This document shows positions 9,957-23,031 of a DNA stretch of 64,000 nucleotides, in pieces. Position 1 is the first letter of the stretch. Every line of letters starts with the position of its first letter. The notes under the pieces are model-generated. The model was not told the origin of the DNA. It saw only the letters and a program-made list of their open reading frames with translations, and did not search any database. The position numbers and the translations under genes are program-made. This stretch comes from Helianthus annuus (lineage: Eukaryota; Streptophyta; Magnoliopsida; Asterales; Asteraceae), in contig NC_035436.2 in the NCBI RefSeq assembly GCF_002127325.2, positions 116,414,233 through 116,478,232 on the forward strand. The letters are read 5' to 3'.

Positions 9957-12900
9957 TGTGACAACCCTCACAAAACCAGGTATCCGTACGACTTAATTAA
10001 TTATTAATTGTTGCCTAATTACTGTGCTTTACTGAGTTTGCTGATAAACTGCTACTTGATTGTTGGTACTTGTACATATCTGCATCATACTTTGATATTC
10101 CTGTCACTACACTACTTATTTACTGAACCTTAGTGACAAACATGATGCACAAAAGCACAGTAGCACTAAACGGATACACAGTGAACATGCTGATATAGCC
10201 AGCATCAGGCAAACACTGCCTCTAAAGGCCTGAATAAGCCAGAATCATTTTACTACACCCATAGTGTGTGTAGGGATACAAGGGTTGTATGATTACGTCT
10301 CTAGGAATAAGATATAGAGATTTGGATGTGCCTAAAACGAACTTTAAGCACGAAACACAGCACTTTTATCAACACACTAGCTTCTAGCTAATTAATAAAG
10401 TGCCAAAATATGAGGAATTATTCCCGACACTTTGCAGAATAAATTGTGTCGCTAAAAATATTATTCATGACGCTTAACGGATATCTTAAGCACTTTAACG
10501 GATTACTATCCGACCGAACAACCGGACAATACCCGGAACATAAAAATATTGCCAAAATTAATATTGGTACTTTTCTGAGCCAGTTAGGGTCCCTGATTAC
10601 CCTAACACCCGCTTTTAATGCACTAAAACAACTAACGGGGTTAGACCTTAAAGTTAACGCACTTAACCAAACTGAACCGTAACTGAACAATTGAAAACGA
10701 ACCGAGTGCCTTTACATCTCAATGGAATCGGCCAACTAGTGGGCCCCGGGGGAGTACGTCCTTTATTATATTAAATTAGATTACGCGAAGAACGAGGCAC
10801 TTTTGTCTATAAATACTCTCATCTCTCACACACTTGAACACACACTTCACCTCACCACCACTCCCTCTCCCTTGCCCCCTCCTCTCGGCCGAGATCACCA
10901 CCACCCCCACATCCGTTTTTCGGTTCAAGTCTTGACATTCCAAGCATACTCAAGTGTCGGTGGTTACGTACAACGGAGCTCGGAACAAACGGAACGCGGA
11001 GGACCTCTACCGTTTGCTATTATCCACGCAGTTTTCGACTAGTTTCTTCCCTAGCCCCGAGCTAGAGGTATAACGTTTAAAACTCATTTTTGGTCATGTC
11101 TAAAGTGGTTAAAAAGATATTTGTCGGTTGAATGTCGGTAACCCGCTTAATGGAACTTTAAAGTTTGCTAAAACGTGAATATCGTTGGATAAAAGCTCAA
11201 AACGCGTGTAAATGTCGTAGTATTTAAATATGTTGGTCTTTATGGCCCGATCTATGATGTGGTGGCTCTCATCATCGTTTAACCCGACTTTGTTAGGATC
11301 GCGTATCTTGACATACACTTGTTTCTTGTGTACGAGGGTTAAAAGGTGAAACTCCACCACACGGGAAACATGAACTTGTGTAAAAATGTTTTAACGTGAA
11401 AAATAGTATTTAAAACAAGCCGATCTACGTATGTACAAGTGGTATATTCGTAGGACCGGGTGTCGAGAAAATCATGTTTTTATAAAAATAGATAAAGTGT
11501 TAACAAATACGATTTCTATAAACTACAAGTGTAGAAACACTTGTAGAATGAAAGATCCGACAAAATAACAATGTTTACAAAAATTGTCGGGAAGTTGTAA
11601 GAAGTGATTTGTTCTAAAAACGAGGTTTTTGCAAGACTAAGTTATGTTATGAATAGATCCACTAAAAATAACGAGATCTACACCGTAGTTTTTGTAAAAA
11701 CTACAAGTTCATGAAACAACGCGGTTTTTCATACTAGTCTTCTATTTGAAGTGTTGAAAATTGATTCGGTTGATTTGATAAATTGTTGAGATGATTTTGT
11801 AAAAGAAAATGATACGCTTGAAAGCGTGGCCACCTCCAGTTACAGGGGAAACTCTGGCGAAATTTTCTAAAAATCTAACACTTAGAATTATTTACAAGTG
11901 TTAGACTACCTTGACATGCTTTCAAAATATATTTCGCCACAACTTTATTTACAAATAATCGGAGGTGGGATTTTCACAAAAGTAAATGAGATAAATATAT
12001 ATTCGGTAAATACATTTTGTCACCTCACTGTTTATGATTATTTTGTGAAAATGTATAAATATTATTTTTAGAGTAAAAATAATATTTACTAACTTTGGCA
12101 AGCCCGAAATAATACAAACGCTTGTACGCCAAGAATATAAGTTACAACGGTGATTATCATTACCACTTAATCGTTAAAACGTAACTTACGCTTTAATCGG
12201 AAATATTCATAAGCAGGTGTTGTCAATATATTATTTTGGGAAAATTTTATGAGAAAAAGGAATATATTATTTTTGAGAAAAATGAATATATTTTGAAATA
12301 AGAAATAAAATATATTAAGTGGGACTTAATAAAATAATATAAGTATACATGTATTTAAATCCCCCATCCTTGGGAAGGAGAATGCGTATCAAATATATAC
12401 ACGGAACGGTTGTCTAACTGTTTCCAATGATGTAAACTATGAAGCTAAAGCACGGCCATCCGTCTAATAGAATTAGCACATGTAGGTCGTTGCACAGCAC
12501 TTGGATATTGGATTGCTTGATTTTGTGACGCGTTCACTGTGAGTTCATGTCCCCCTTTTCTCTTAACTGTTTTCAGTTTTATAAACTGCGGGGGTGAAAT
12601 ACATGTTACAATGATTATGGATATGTTATACATGGTATGATTAGCATAAGGAGGGTTATTACTTAGATCATGTGAGTGGGTAGGCAGAAACTTGAGGCCA
12701 TTAATCCTCGTTGAGGACCGAGGGACAGGAGCGGTAGATCTATCTGGGTGTAGCGAGCCCAGCCCCAGGTCCAGCTGAACGGACCTCGGGGTGACTTAGT
12801 GCCCGACACATAAATCCGCTAGGTTTGAGTCATCCCTACTTGCACTTCACACATATCAGTGGACTTGCAACCCATTGGTGATCTCTTTTATTTCCTTATT

Positions 12901-13325
12901 TGCTACATACCAGGTTTTTGATATAGATAAAGGTTTATTTACTCATTTTCGCATGAACTCGCTCAACATTATTGTTGATTTTTCAACTTACATGTATTTC
13001 AGTGAATTAAGGATCTGGCACGGTTTAGCAGGATTTCCCGCTGCATTTAGATTCAGAGTCATCCGGGGTTCAAGGCTCATGGCTCTTTCCTGGACAAGCC
13101 ATGGCCCCTGAACCATGTTTATTTTGTTGCATTATGGTAGTGGTTGTACTGTTTAAGACAAGTAATGGTTGTTGGGTGTTTACCCATTTAGACAATGTTT
13201 GAAATTTTTATTTTCAATGGATGACTTTGCATGATTTTTAAATTCATATAGCTTGTTATGGTTAAGCTATGGTATTAAGAAGTCACACCAAATTAACCAC
13301 GCTTCCGCAAAGCCAGGGTGTGACA
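9957..13325 (+). repeat. 3' LTR of element A, complete, 3369 bp
   Basis: It starts TGTGACAACC after the PPT and ends GGTGTGACA at 13325. U3 is about 850 bp, with the TATA box at 10808-10815. The donor-like GAG/GTATAA is at 11065-11073. The conserved leader module ends with an acceptor-like TTTCAG at 13002. Confidence 0.95.
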
Positions 13326-13756
13326 TAACTAGCTTGTTAAAAAGCTGAATTTTGCTGAAAAATGCAGAATTCTGCACTTTAAGTGGATTTTAGGCACTTT
13401 CCGGCACTTTATCTATCACCTAGTGACGCAGTTTTATGGTCCTTACTTCCCTACACACCATACTAGTGTAGTACCCTGTCCCTGGCCCATACTGGGTCTC
13501 AAAACACTGTCTGTCTACGTACTGAACCTCGTCAGCATATTCCCGTTCTATCTGTTAACTGTGCTAACCGTGCTTTGTGCATCATGTATGTCAATAAAGT
13601 TTGCATGTGATAATAAGGTGACATTATGTAATATGAGATGCACATGTAAGTATGATGTAGTAATCAGAAATCAGTTATGTAATCCAGCACAGTTATTAAG
13701 CATTAATTAATATTAATTAATTGTATGGATACCTGGATTTACGAGGGTTGTCACAG
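13326..13756 (-). repeat. Inverted 5' terminal fragment of a related LTR
   Basis: The reverse complement begins TGTGACAACCCTCGTAAATC and aligns with the first 430 bp of element A's 3' LTR, with clear divergence. It belongs to a minus-strand element. Element A has inserted into it at 13325/13326, and the rest lies left of the window. At 13756/13757 it abuts integrase coding sequence of B, so this LTR end itself entered an older pol gene. Confidence 0.78.
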
Positions 13757-14976
13757 AAGGATTACTACTGATGGCCAAGACTCAAGAGTGACGTTGCCAT
13801 CTACGTTGGGAAGTGCCTAACTTGTGCCAAGGTAATGGCCAAGTATCAGAAGCCTTCAGGTCTCTTGCAACAGCCGGAAATACCCATGTGGAAGTGGGAA
13901 CAGATTTCGATGGACTTCATAACAAAGTTACCCAGAACCCCTAGAGGACATGATACGATATGGGTAATAGTGGACCGATTGACAAAGTCTGCGCACTTCT
14001 TACCGATTCGAGAAAAGGATAACACTGGAAAGCTAGCTGAGCGTTACCTCAGAGAGATAGTTGCATGACATGGAGTGCCTATCTCAACAATTTCTAATAG
14101 AGATGGACGGTTTGTGTCAAGGATTTGGCAATCCTTTCAAGAAGCTTTTGGTTCTTAGTTGAATCTGAGTACGACTTTTCACCCGCAGACAGACCATCAG
14201 AGCGAAAGGACTATTCAAATGCTGGATGATATGCTTCGCGCCTGTGTAATGGACATGGGTGGCAGTTGGGATACTCATTTACCTCTGGTTGAGTTTTCCT
14301 ATAATAACAGCTACCATACAAGTATTCAAGTCGCACCGTTCGAAGCTCTCTATGGACGTAAATGCCGCTCACCGTTGTGTTGGGTAGATGCTGGAGACAG
14401 ACATATGGTTGGTCTCGAACTGGTCCAAGAAACAACTGGTAAGATCATGCAGATCCGAGAGTGCATCAAGGCGGCTCGTGGTCGACAAAAGAGTTACGCA
14501 GACCAGAGACGGCAACCTTTGGAATTCAAAGTAGGAGATATGGTTTTGTTAAAAGTCTCACCTTGGAAAGGTGTAGCACGCTTTGGAAAGTGTGGGAAGT
14601 TAAACCCATGTTACATTGGGCCATTCAGGATATTGGAAAGGGTTGGTACCGTAGCGTACAAGTTGGAATTACCAGAGGAACTAAACGGTGTTCACGATAC
14701 ATTTCATATATCTAACCTGAAGAAGAGTCCAACTTAAGAGACAGTTATCATCCCTGCGATGAGGTGCATATTGATGACACTCTCCACTTCACTAAAGAAC
14801 CTGTTGAGGTTACAGATTGGAAAGTTAACAAGACTCGGAGGAGTAGTGTTAAGCTCGTCAAGGTTCGTTGGAACTCGCGTCACGGCCCAGAGTTTACATG
14901 GGAACATGAAGATCGAATGAAATCGAAGTATCCACATTTGTTCCCTAACTCCCCCGCATCCAATAATGCAACTTAA
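13757..14976 (+). pseudogene. Degenerate integrase/chromodomain-like tail of Ty3/gypsy element 'B'
   Basis: The translated pieces match residues about 1128-1533 of the element A polyprotein. They cover the end of the integrase zinc site (CLTCAKV), the DDE core (SMDF, NRDG in place of DRDG, QTDHQSERT), the GPF module and the chromodomain-like tail (EFTWEHEDRMK). It is broken by an early frame change near 13780, stop codons at 14066-14068 and 14156-14158, and a stop plus frameshift at about 14735-14760. The second catalytic Asp is also changed to Asn. Everything upstream in this element was removed or displaced by the LTR ending at 13756. It reads into its own palindrome, PPT and LTR. Confidence 0.92.
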
Positions 14977-15011
14977 AATTTCGGGACGAAATTTTCTTAA
15001 CGAGGGGAGAA
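14975..15011 (+). other. Palindrome and polypurine tract of element B
   Basis: A 21-bp perfect-arm palindrome (arms AAAATTTCG and CGAAATTTT around GGA) overlaps the TAA stop at 14974-14976. It is followed by GAGGGGAGAA directly before the LTR. This is the same design as elements A, C and D. Confidence 0.8.
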
Positions 15012-16533
15012 TGTGACAATTGTCAAATTTTCATGTGTCTATACAATGACTAGATAGTAATTATAACTTAATGACTGTGTTGATTTAAATTAATGACATG
15101 AATGTTTTCTGATTGTTGTCATATACATACAAATGCATCAAATATTACATGATGTCATATCATTATTGGATACAACACTTTATGATTCAAATGATGCATG
15201 AAAAAAGTTAGCATAATTATCAGACAAATCAGAAATACTAACGGGAGTTCAGTACTTAGACAAACATGGTACTGAGACACAAAATGAGCCAGAAAACCAA
15301 GAGTTACACTAGTATAGTGTGTAGGGAAGTGAGGATCATAAAAATGCCTTCCTAGTGATAGTTTAAGTGCCGAAAGTGCCTAAAACTCACCCAAACTGCA
15401 AAATTCTACCGAATTCAGTAAAAATCAGCATTTAAACAACTTAATATTTTGCAGAATTATGGTTAAATGGTCCAGAATGCTTTCCTAAGTGTTGGAAATC
15501 AAAACTGTCACAAAAGGTAACATAAAGCACACTAAACTGCATAGTTTAGCACCTTAACGAACCGGTAACCAACCGAACAACCGGACATTACCCGAAACAC
15601 CAAATTTCCACTAGAAGCATTGTTATATCTTTTCCAAGCTAGTTATGGTCCCCGAACATCATAACACAACATATAACAACATAACCACTTATAACACTAA
15701 CTAAACATTAGATTTCAACTAATTCTCCTAACTTACCATTGAAACCCAACCCTATAACCCCCCTGGTGATGGTCACACAAGGGTGGCCCACCCTTGATTT
15801 GTTTCCAATATTTTATTGGATCTTGCTTGATTCTTTTGAAACATAAAACCCATTAGATCTTGTATTGTTGGAAGGATATTGTTATAAACCACAAGTGCCA
15901 CAAACATAACTCTCATTTCTCAAACACACTACACACTCTCCCTCTCTTCCTCTTGGTCTCGGCCGAGAACACCACCATCATTTTCAAGCTTTGTTCATCC
16001 ATTTCCAAGTGATACAAAGGTGTAAGGAGCTTGATTAAGAAGCTAGGAGCCATTGGAAGGTGAATGACCTCTCTCAAGTGCTTTTAACCACCAAGTTTAT
16101 CATCATCTTCATCTTGAATCTCTTCCCTAGCCTTGTGCTAGTAGTAAGACCCTCCTAATCTCATTTTACTTCTTGTTATGTTGGTTAATAAATGATATAA
16201 GTAACTAATCATGAAGAACATCAAAGATCAAGAACAAAATCTATAACATAAAGCTCAAAATCATAAAAATCTATGTTGTTTAAGTGTATGTATGCTTCTT
16301 GATTGTTGATTGTTTATGTTTATGATGTTAGACATCATATGAAACTTGCTAGATTGTGATTAAACACATGATCTAGCAAGTGAGTGGATGATCTTGTGAA
16401 AAAACAACACGAACATCCTTTATGTAAGCATGAACTTGAAGTATGAAGTGTTTTTATTGAATGATGATGATCAAAGTATAATATAAATCTTGTAAACGGA
16501 TGATTTCAAAAATGATTTTCTCAAGAAGCTAAG

Positions 16534-19200
16534 TTTTTTTTTTTTTTGGGTAAAGGGTTACCCCGGTGATTTTATATATTCACAAACCAAACAAAACAAG
16601 TAGTGTGGAGACAGCCACACTAGTTCAAACATGGGACATACCCCATGAAAGTACACCAAAAAACCAACACATTAGAAAAAACAAATAAAAACACTACTAG
16701 ACTAAAATCTAGAAACAAGACCAACTATCAACTATCCGCCATTGTCTTCTAAGTAGCCCTCCTGCACCTCCCACTCCTGAAGCAATGCCGTCACTCTAGG
16801 AGTTTTTTTAAACCTGGTTCCCATCAGCTTATACCGTATCGTCTCCACAATTGCATCAGCAACAATATCAGGGGGTCTCGCATGATTCCGGAACAGCCGA
16901 TATTACGTTCCTGCCATATAATGTAAGCCGAAGCAACCACAATCAACCGACAAATGAAGTTGGCCACAGTTTTTGAACGAGCTCGCTCCGATAACCACTC
17001 CACAATTAGATTCCAATTTGGTTGGACTGATGACATACCTGGTTTAACTCTAACCAACCTCCAAACTTGAGCCGATAACTTGCATTCAAAGAAAAGGTGC
17101 TCATGAGAATCAAAATTCTCGTAACATAACAAGCAACACATCATATTCATATTTCTTCTTCTATCAGCGCCCCAGCGAAGAATTCTATCTTGGGTTAGCA
17201 GCTTCCATCGCATAATGAGCCACATCAAAAAAGCATGTCTCGGGATGCACTGAGAAAACCATACAACATTAACCCAGTCAACCTGTGGCTCTCTAGACCG
17301 AATCAAATTCCAAACTTCAGAAGACGAGAATTCATGTAACTTATTACCGTCCATCCATAAAACCCGATCCTTCACACTTAGGTTTCTTTGAATAGCATCG
17401 GCATGGATAAGGACCGGAAACAAGTTTATCCAAGCCTCGGGCCAATTCCACGTTTCACCTATCGAAACATCCGCCACTGTATCTTGCAATGTAAATCCCG
17501 CTCTTGCAATCTCTCTAGGCGAAATGGATGTACATAATGGACCATTAACACACCAATAGTCGAACCACGCTGACGTTGAAGACCCATCATCAATCTTCGA
17601 CCAAAAATATTTTCTAATTAACGGCCGGAGTTGCAAAAGTTTCTTCCAGCTCCAACAAGAGTTTGAAACACTTTTACAATCCCAAAAATTCCTACCTCTT
17701 AACCTATACGAATGGATCCAAGCCACCCATAAGGATTCTCTTCGAATAAGCAAACTCCAAATGTGAGAAACCATGAGAGAGATATCGAATTCCCCGATTC
17801 GTCTAATCCCCAAACCCCCCCTCAAACTTCGGAGTACCAATGGCCTTCCAAGACACTTTAGCTTTTCCATGATAGAAAGACGAAGATTGACCCCATAGAA
17901 AATTCCTCATCTTAGATTCCAGCTCATTAATAACCCTACCCGGTAATATGAAAACCAAGGACCAGTAAACATGCATAGAAGATAAAACAGAAATAATAAG
18001 CTGAAGTCTACCTGCAAACGACAACAATTTATTCTTCCAGTTCATAATACGCTGCTCTAGCCGCTCCATAAGAATAGTACAATCTTTGTATAATAGTCTA
18101 GACGAGATTAGGGGAACACCCAGGTATCTAACTGGAAGAGTACCCTCCACAAACGGCATAATGTTTAAGATATCATTCTTCACTTGAGGAGAAAAATTAC
18201 AAAAGAACATCGTACTTTTTGGAATACTAGGAACCAACCCCGACATACGAGTAAACTTGGTAAGGGAATGCATAATACATCTCGCTGAACCCACATCTCC
18301 TCTCGCAAATAAAAACAAATCATCCGCAAAGCATAAATTGATAATCTGCTGCTTCTCACATCTATTATGGAATCTAAATGAATTATCAATACTCGTAGCA
18401 TGATGTAAAATACTCGTTAGAATCTCCATAACAAGTGTAAACATGTAAGGTGAGAGCGGATCCCCCTGTCTAAGACCCCGCTTACCTTTAAAGTAACCAT
18501 GAACGTTGCCATTGACACATACCGAAAAAGATGGAGTTGACACACGTGTCAAAATCCAGTTAACCACTATGTCATGAAAACCAAAACCAACCAACAAAGT
18601 TTTGAGAAAACTCCACTCCACCGTATCATACACTTTTTGAACATCCATTTTGAACGCACATCTAGGAGGGCCGAAATTCCTGTGATAGTTATGCATCAAC
18701 TCTTGCGTTAGAAGGATGTTGTCTGAGATTTTCCTACCCGGAACAAAGGCCGACTGATTCACACTAACAATACCATTTAGTGAACCCTTGATACGATCCG
18801 CAAGCAGCTTACTAATACATTTGTATATAACATTGCAACAAGATATAGGCCGATAATCTGTAATAAATGAAGGAACCGTCACCTTAGGCACCAACACTAT
18901 CAACGTGTGGTTTAATTCCTTCAGGAGCTTCCCCGTATTAAAAAATCAATGATGGCCTTCGTTATATCACTTCCCACAATCGTCCAAGCACTCTTGAAAA
19001 ACGCAGCCGTATATCCGTCCGGACCCGGAGCTTTGTCATTGCCTATCGCAAACATAGCCAATTTAACCTCCTCCATAGTCACCGGCCGAGCCATGTTCAT
19101 TGCCTCTTCAGATGTAAGTTTATTCATGAATAACTCCAGCGACGGAGACAACGAAACAATTCCTTCACTCCCAAGAAAATTCTCATAATGATTCAAGTGT
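16534..19200 (-). mobile_element. 5'-truncated L1-type LINE inside LTR B
   Basis: On the minus strand the element ends in a 14-base A tail (T run at 16534-16547). Upstream of it lie a roughly 275-bp 3' UTR and RT coding sequence. ORF1 and endonuclease are absent, as expected from incomplete reverse transcription. The 5' junction is approximate (19185-19215), because the LTR resumes there with sequence similar to nearby LTR repeats and no clean target-site duplication was found. Confidence 0.87.
16824..19200 (-). pseudogene. LINE reverse transcriptase, frameshifted remnant
   Basis: Three minus-strand frames form one protein: DKAPGPDGYTAAFFKSAW near 19030, then the RT core (YRPISCCN, SAFVPGRKISDN, RQGDPLSPY, catalytic FADD), then the C-terminal part ending in a zinc-binding RT-associated region (CCLLCYENFDSHEHLFFEC). 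Frame changes occur near 18930 and in the C run around 17818, so it cannot make a full protein. The N-terminal endonuclease is missing. Non-LTR RT of plant L1 type fits every motif. Confidence 0.93.
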
Positions 19201-21668
19201 AGAAACACATTTTTAACCATGAGTTTTAAAGAAATTAATCACATTTTTAGTGATGAATCAAGTGTAGAAACATGTTACTAACAAGAAAAATTCAAGAATA
19301 AATGTTTTTAGAAAATCAAGTTACAAGTTGTGAAAGTCTAAAATTTGCAAGAATGTGATTTATAAATAAAGAACCACACTTTAAAGGGTAACTAACCTTA
19401 CTTAACACCATACTAGGTTACTACAAATTTTTATAAATTTTCAAGTTCATGAAGTAGTGTAAATAGCATGATTTTGGCACTTGGTAAGTATTGTTTGATT
19501 TGTTGATGATTTGCGATGATTTTTAAAAGAAAATGATGTGCTTTGAAAGCATGGAAACCTCCATTTTTAAGGGAAAACTATGGCAAATTTTTTCTAGAAT
19601 TTAAACACTTAGAAAAATATTTTTAAACAAGTGTTTACAAGTATATTTTAACCATGATTTTTCATATATAATTTGCCATAATTTTTGTTACAAAAACTAT
19701 AAATGTTGGAGGTTGGTTTTTGATAATAAAAGTGACTAAATATGTATTTAGGAAAATATATATTTAAATGTCACAATTTGTGTGATTACTTGTATATTAT
19801 GTGTATTACTTATATTATTTTAGGACTTGAAATAATATAACTCACCAAAATACCAAGAATCATAATACAAAATATTACCAAAAAATTCCAAGGAAATAAA
19901 TATATAATTTATACCCAAAATATTGACAAACCGAACAAGGAATGTGAACTACAAAAATATTCCGGAATTAAATTCATATGTATGTTTTGACAAATAAACG
20001 GTATTTTGAAAACCAAGGAAACGAAAAAATATAATTTTATAATTATTACAAAAATATATTATATTTTTGTCAAGAAGAAAGTATATTATTTTTGGGTAAA
20101 GAAAAATATATATGTTTTCTTGAATAATTAGAAAATATAATATTTTGGAGAAAATATATATTTTCTTAAATAAATTTAAAACATATTATTTTGGAGTGAA
20201 AAATGGATTTATAAATATTTTCTAAGTTAATCTTGAAAATATATTATTTTTGGAGTTTATATAAAAATACAATTATTTTTGCCAAGGGAAAAAGATATAG
20301 ATAATTTTCTATAAAAGTTTTTCTTAAAATATATAATTATTTTAAGAATATATATACCGGTGATTTTTATTAAAAATAATATTTCGAAAAGAATAAATAT
20401 AAAAATTAAATATAAGAATACTTAATAAATACGACAAAAAAATGTATTCTCGTACGTATAAATTCACACCGGAATACGCCACCAATACTTGGCAAAATAC
20501 ACAAGTCTAAGAATACGAGTATGAATATACCCATCGTTGGGGAAAATATTCATGTATAAATACATGATGTATCAAGTTAAAATTTATTATTTTAACAAAT
20601 ATTCCAATAATTAATAAATATAATTGAAGTTAAAATTATTATTATTTTAACAAATAATTATATACTTCGGAATAATTATGACACCAAGAAATGTAACTCA
20701 AAGATACTAATTAAGACTAAAAGTCCAGGCACGACCCATCCGTCTAATAAACCATAGCACGTTTGTAGGTAGTCGTGCGATCAAGAAGCAGCCTTGAGTT
20801 ACACCAGATTTCGAGACGCAAGATTGGGAGTTCATGTCCCCCTTTTCTTTTAACCGTTTTCAGTTTTATAACTTTGGGGTGAAATACATGTTACAAATGA
20901 TACAATGATTACAAATGGTATGGTTAGCTAAGGAATGAACTGTTAGATCATGTGAATGGGTAGGCGTTAACTTGAGACCATTAATCCTTGTTTAAGGACC
21001 GAGGGGCATGAGTGATAGATCTATTTGGGTGTTGCGAGCCCCACCCATGGGTCCGCGAGTTGGCCGCATGTGGTGACTATGTCGTTCCAGCCGGGGGACC
21101 CGGTACGAAATACGTAAAGGATTGAGCCTTCCTACACCGTTACACACATATTAATGACCTTGCAAATCATTAATTGATCTGTTCATATTCGCTTTCATAC
21201 CGGTTTACAAATACATACTTACAAATGTTTACAAGGATTATTTGTGCATACATACAAACACATGAACTCGCTCAACTTTTTTTGATGTTTTCAAACTACA
21301 TGTATTTCAGGAAACTGATTATGGATCTGGCGGGCGTTCAAGATTTCAAGTTGTGTCTTTAATTAATGATGTCATCCAGTGTTGAAGGGTTTGGATCGTG
21401 TATTTTATCTTTGATGGGATACATGGTTCAAAGCCTAGTGTTATTAGTGTCTTTGGTTGAAGTCCAGTATGGAACTTAAAACTTTGGTTGTTATGTACTT
21501 TAAACTTAAAGTCTTGGTTTGTTGTTAAACAATGTTGGTTGTTTTATTTTGAAACTCTCTAATGGATGAACATCGTGGTTTCTATCATATAGCAGTTTGT
21601 TAGGGTTGAATGCAATGATATTAAGCCAGTCACACGTAACACGCTTCCGCAAAACTCAGGGTGTGACA

Positions 21669-22540
21669 CTGCGTTTAAAGAATAGGACACCCAGTGAGTT
21701 CATGTCCCCCTTTTCTTTTAACTGTTTTTAGTTTTATAACTTCGGGGGTGAAATACATGTTACAAATGTTTTAAACGTTTACAAATGGTATATTTAGCTA
21801 AGTAATGAATTGTTAGATCATGTGAATGGGTAGGCGCACACTTAAGACCATTACTCCTTGTATAAGGACCGAGGGGCATGAGTGATAGATCTATTTGGGT
21901 GTTAGAAGCCCTACCCATGAGACCGCGAGTTGGACCATGTGGTGACTATGTCGTTCCCGCTGGGTGGCCCGGTACGAAATACGCAAAGGATTGAGCCTTC
22001 CTGCACCATTGCACACATATTAATGTCGTCGCGAAACATTAATTGATCTCTTCGTTGACGTTACATACTAGTTTTTGATACTCGAATTTTCAAATGCTCT
22101 TAAGACTCAATTGATGATAACTCACAAATACATGGACTTACGAATTTTGGTAACTCTTTTCAACTTATGTATAAGTAAGAGGACGGGGTGATCCTGCTTA
22201 CAAAGACTCTCGTGGGCTAGACTCACAGTTTTCATACAACATGCTGAGAAAAATGATTTTACTAAATTTTTCTCCACAACTTTTAAACCGGTAAACAAAA
22301 AGATATATTTAAAAATCTTTTCCAAAACAAACTATGAACTCGCTCAACTTTATGTTGATTTTTCGCATGTTTCTTTCTCAGGTTACTTTTTCAAAACATG
22401 GCACGTTTGGAATAGGAGAACCATGTGGACTCGAGTACTTAGTGGTGTTCATTTTCTACAAGTCTTAGCTTATTTGCTTCCGCTGTGCAATGAAGATACC
22501 GGTCCAGTCATGCCAGCTCTGATATTTTCGGGGTGTGACA
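21669..22540 (+). repeat. 3' part of another Tekay-type LTR
   Basis: It opens with a short unmatched stretch, then the conserved module GTGAGTTCATGTCCCCC from 21694, the ACCGAGGGGCATGAGTG block and a CTCAG acceptor-like end near 22382. It closes with GGGGTGTGACA at 22540. It is similar to LTR B but not the same copy, and it lacks the U3/TATA part. No ORF or internal region is attached. Confidence 0.7.
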
Positions 22541-23031
22541 TAAACCAATGCCTTGTATTATAAACAAAAGGTCTTTGTTTAAAAAATATGAAATAATGCC
22601 TTTTATAACCAAGATGTCTTGTATAAAACAATGTTTTTGAATGAACAAAGGTCTTGTTTAGTCAAAGGTTTTGTCTTATAAAATCATTGCTTTTATTGTG
22701 TAAACATATATATGGATTGTTGGGGAATACATTCAAGCCTTGTTGACTATCGGATAGACCCTTATAAGGACAAAGGTCTATCAAATGTTCATCGGATTCT
22801 GTCGTTCCTTAAGGTCACTTCCAAACAAACCTTGGAAGCGGGAACGGGATTGTCAATCCTATGGTACCATTACATACTACCGGTCGGTGTGATCAATGTT
22901 AATGAATGTACCATTGTCGAGTTCAACGCACCAAAATGTCTAGAAAAATGTAAGCATGTCGTGAAAAATGTTTTGAAATCATATGCTAGGTATGCTCAGT
23001 CAACATACGAAGCAAAAATGTCTTTGAAAAC
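22541..23031 (-). repeat. Left segment of old LTR 'E', interrupted by element D
   Basis: The last 60 bases contain one unit of the CTAGGTATGCT / CAACATACGAAG tandem repeat that continues on the far side of D at 34368-34740, so D sits inside that array. The rest (22541-22960) is low-complexity AT-rich sequence with no gene. An open frame here runs into D's LTR and is not credible as a gene. Confidence 0.55.

Larger units (their letters stand above)
1..13325 (+). mobile_element. Ty3/gypsy Tekay/Del-like LTR retrotransposon 'A', near complete (5' end outside window)
   Basis: Order in the element is LTR (cut by the window edge), PBS, repeat-rich leader, additional ORF, gag-pol ORF, palindrome with PPT, and a complete 3' LTR. 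Domain order PR-RT-RNaseH-IN with a C-terminal chromodomain-like tail places it in the chromoviruses, most like Tekay/Del. By eye the two LTRs differ by only about ten small changes over 2.87 kb, and the 4.6 kb ORF is unbroken, so the insertion is young and may be coding-competent. The right flank begins TAACT. The left flank is outside the window, so the target-site duplication cannot be checked. Confidence 0.93.
15012..21668 (+). repeat. 3' LTR of element B, split by a LINE
   Basis: It starts TGTGACAATT after the PPT and ends GGGTGTGACA at 21668, about 4.0 kb without the LINE. It contains a weak TATA-like GTTATAAACC at 15881, a CTTCCCTAGCC block with GTAAGA donor-like sequence at 16144, and the conserved leader module at 20827-21310. 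It is strongly diverged from LTR A. AT-rich DNA with many short ATATATTT runs fills 19700-20700. No coding capacity of its own is seen. Confidence 0.85.

Noticed and set aside
13423..13710. 95-aa frame on + strand
   Set aside because: Lies antisense within an inverted LTR fragment.
16534..19215. Clean target-site duplication for the LINE
   Set aside because: Flanks share only short words (TGATT, TCAAG); no exact duplication could be read, so none is claimed.
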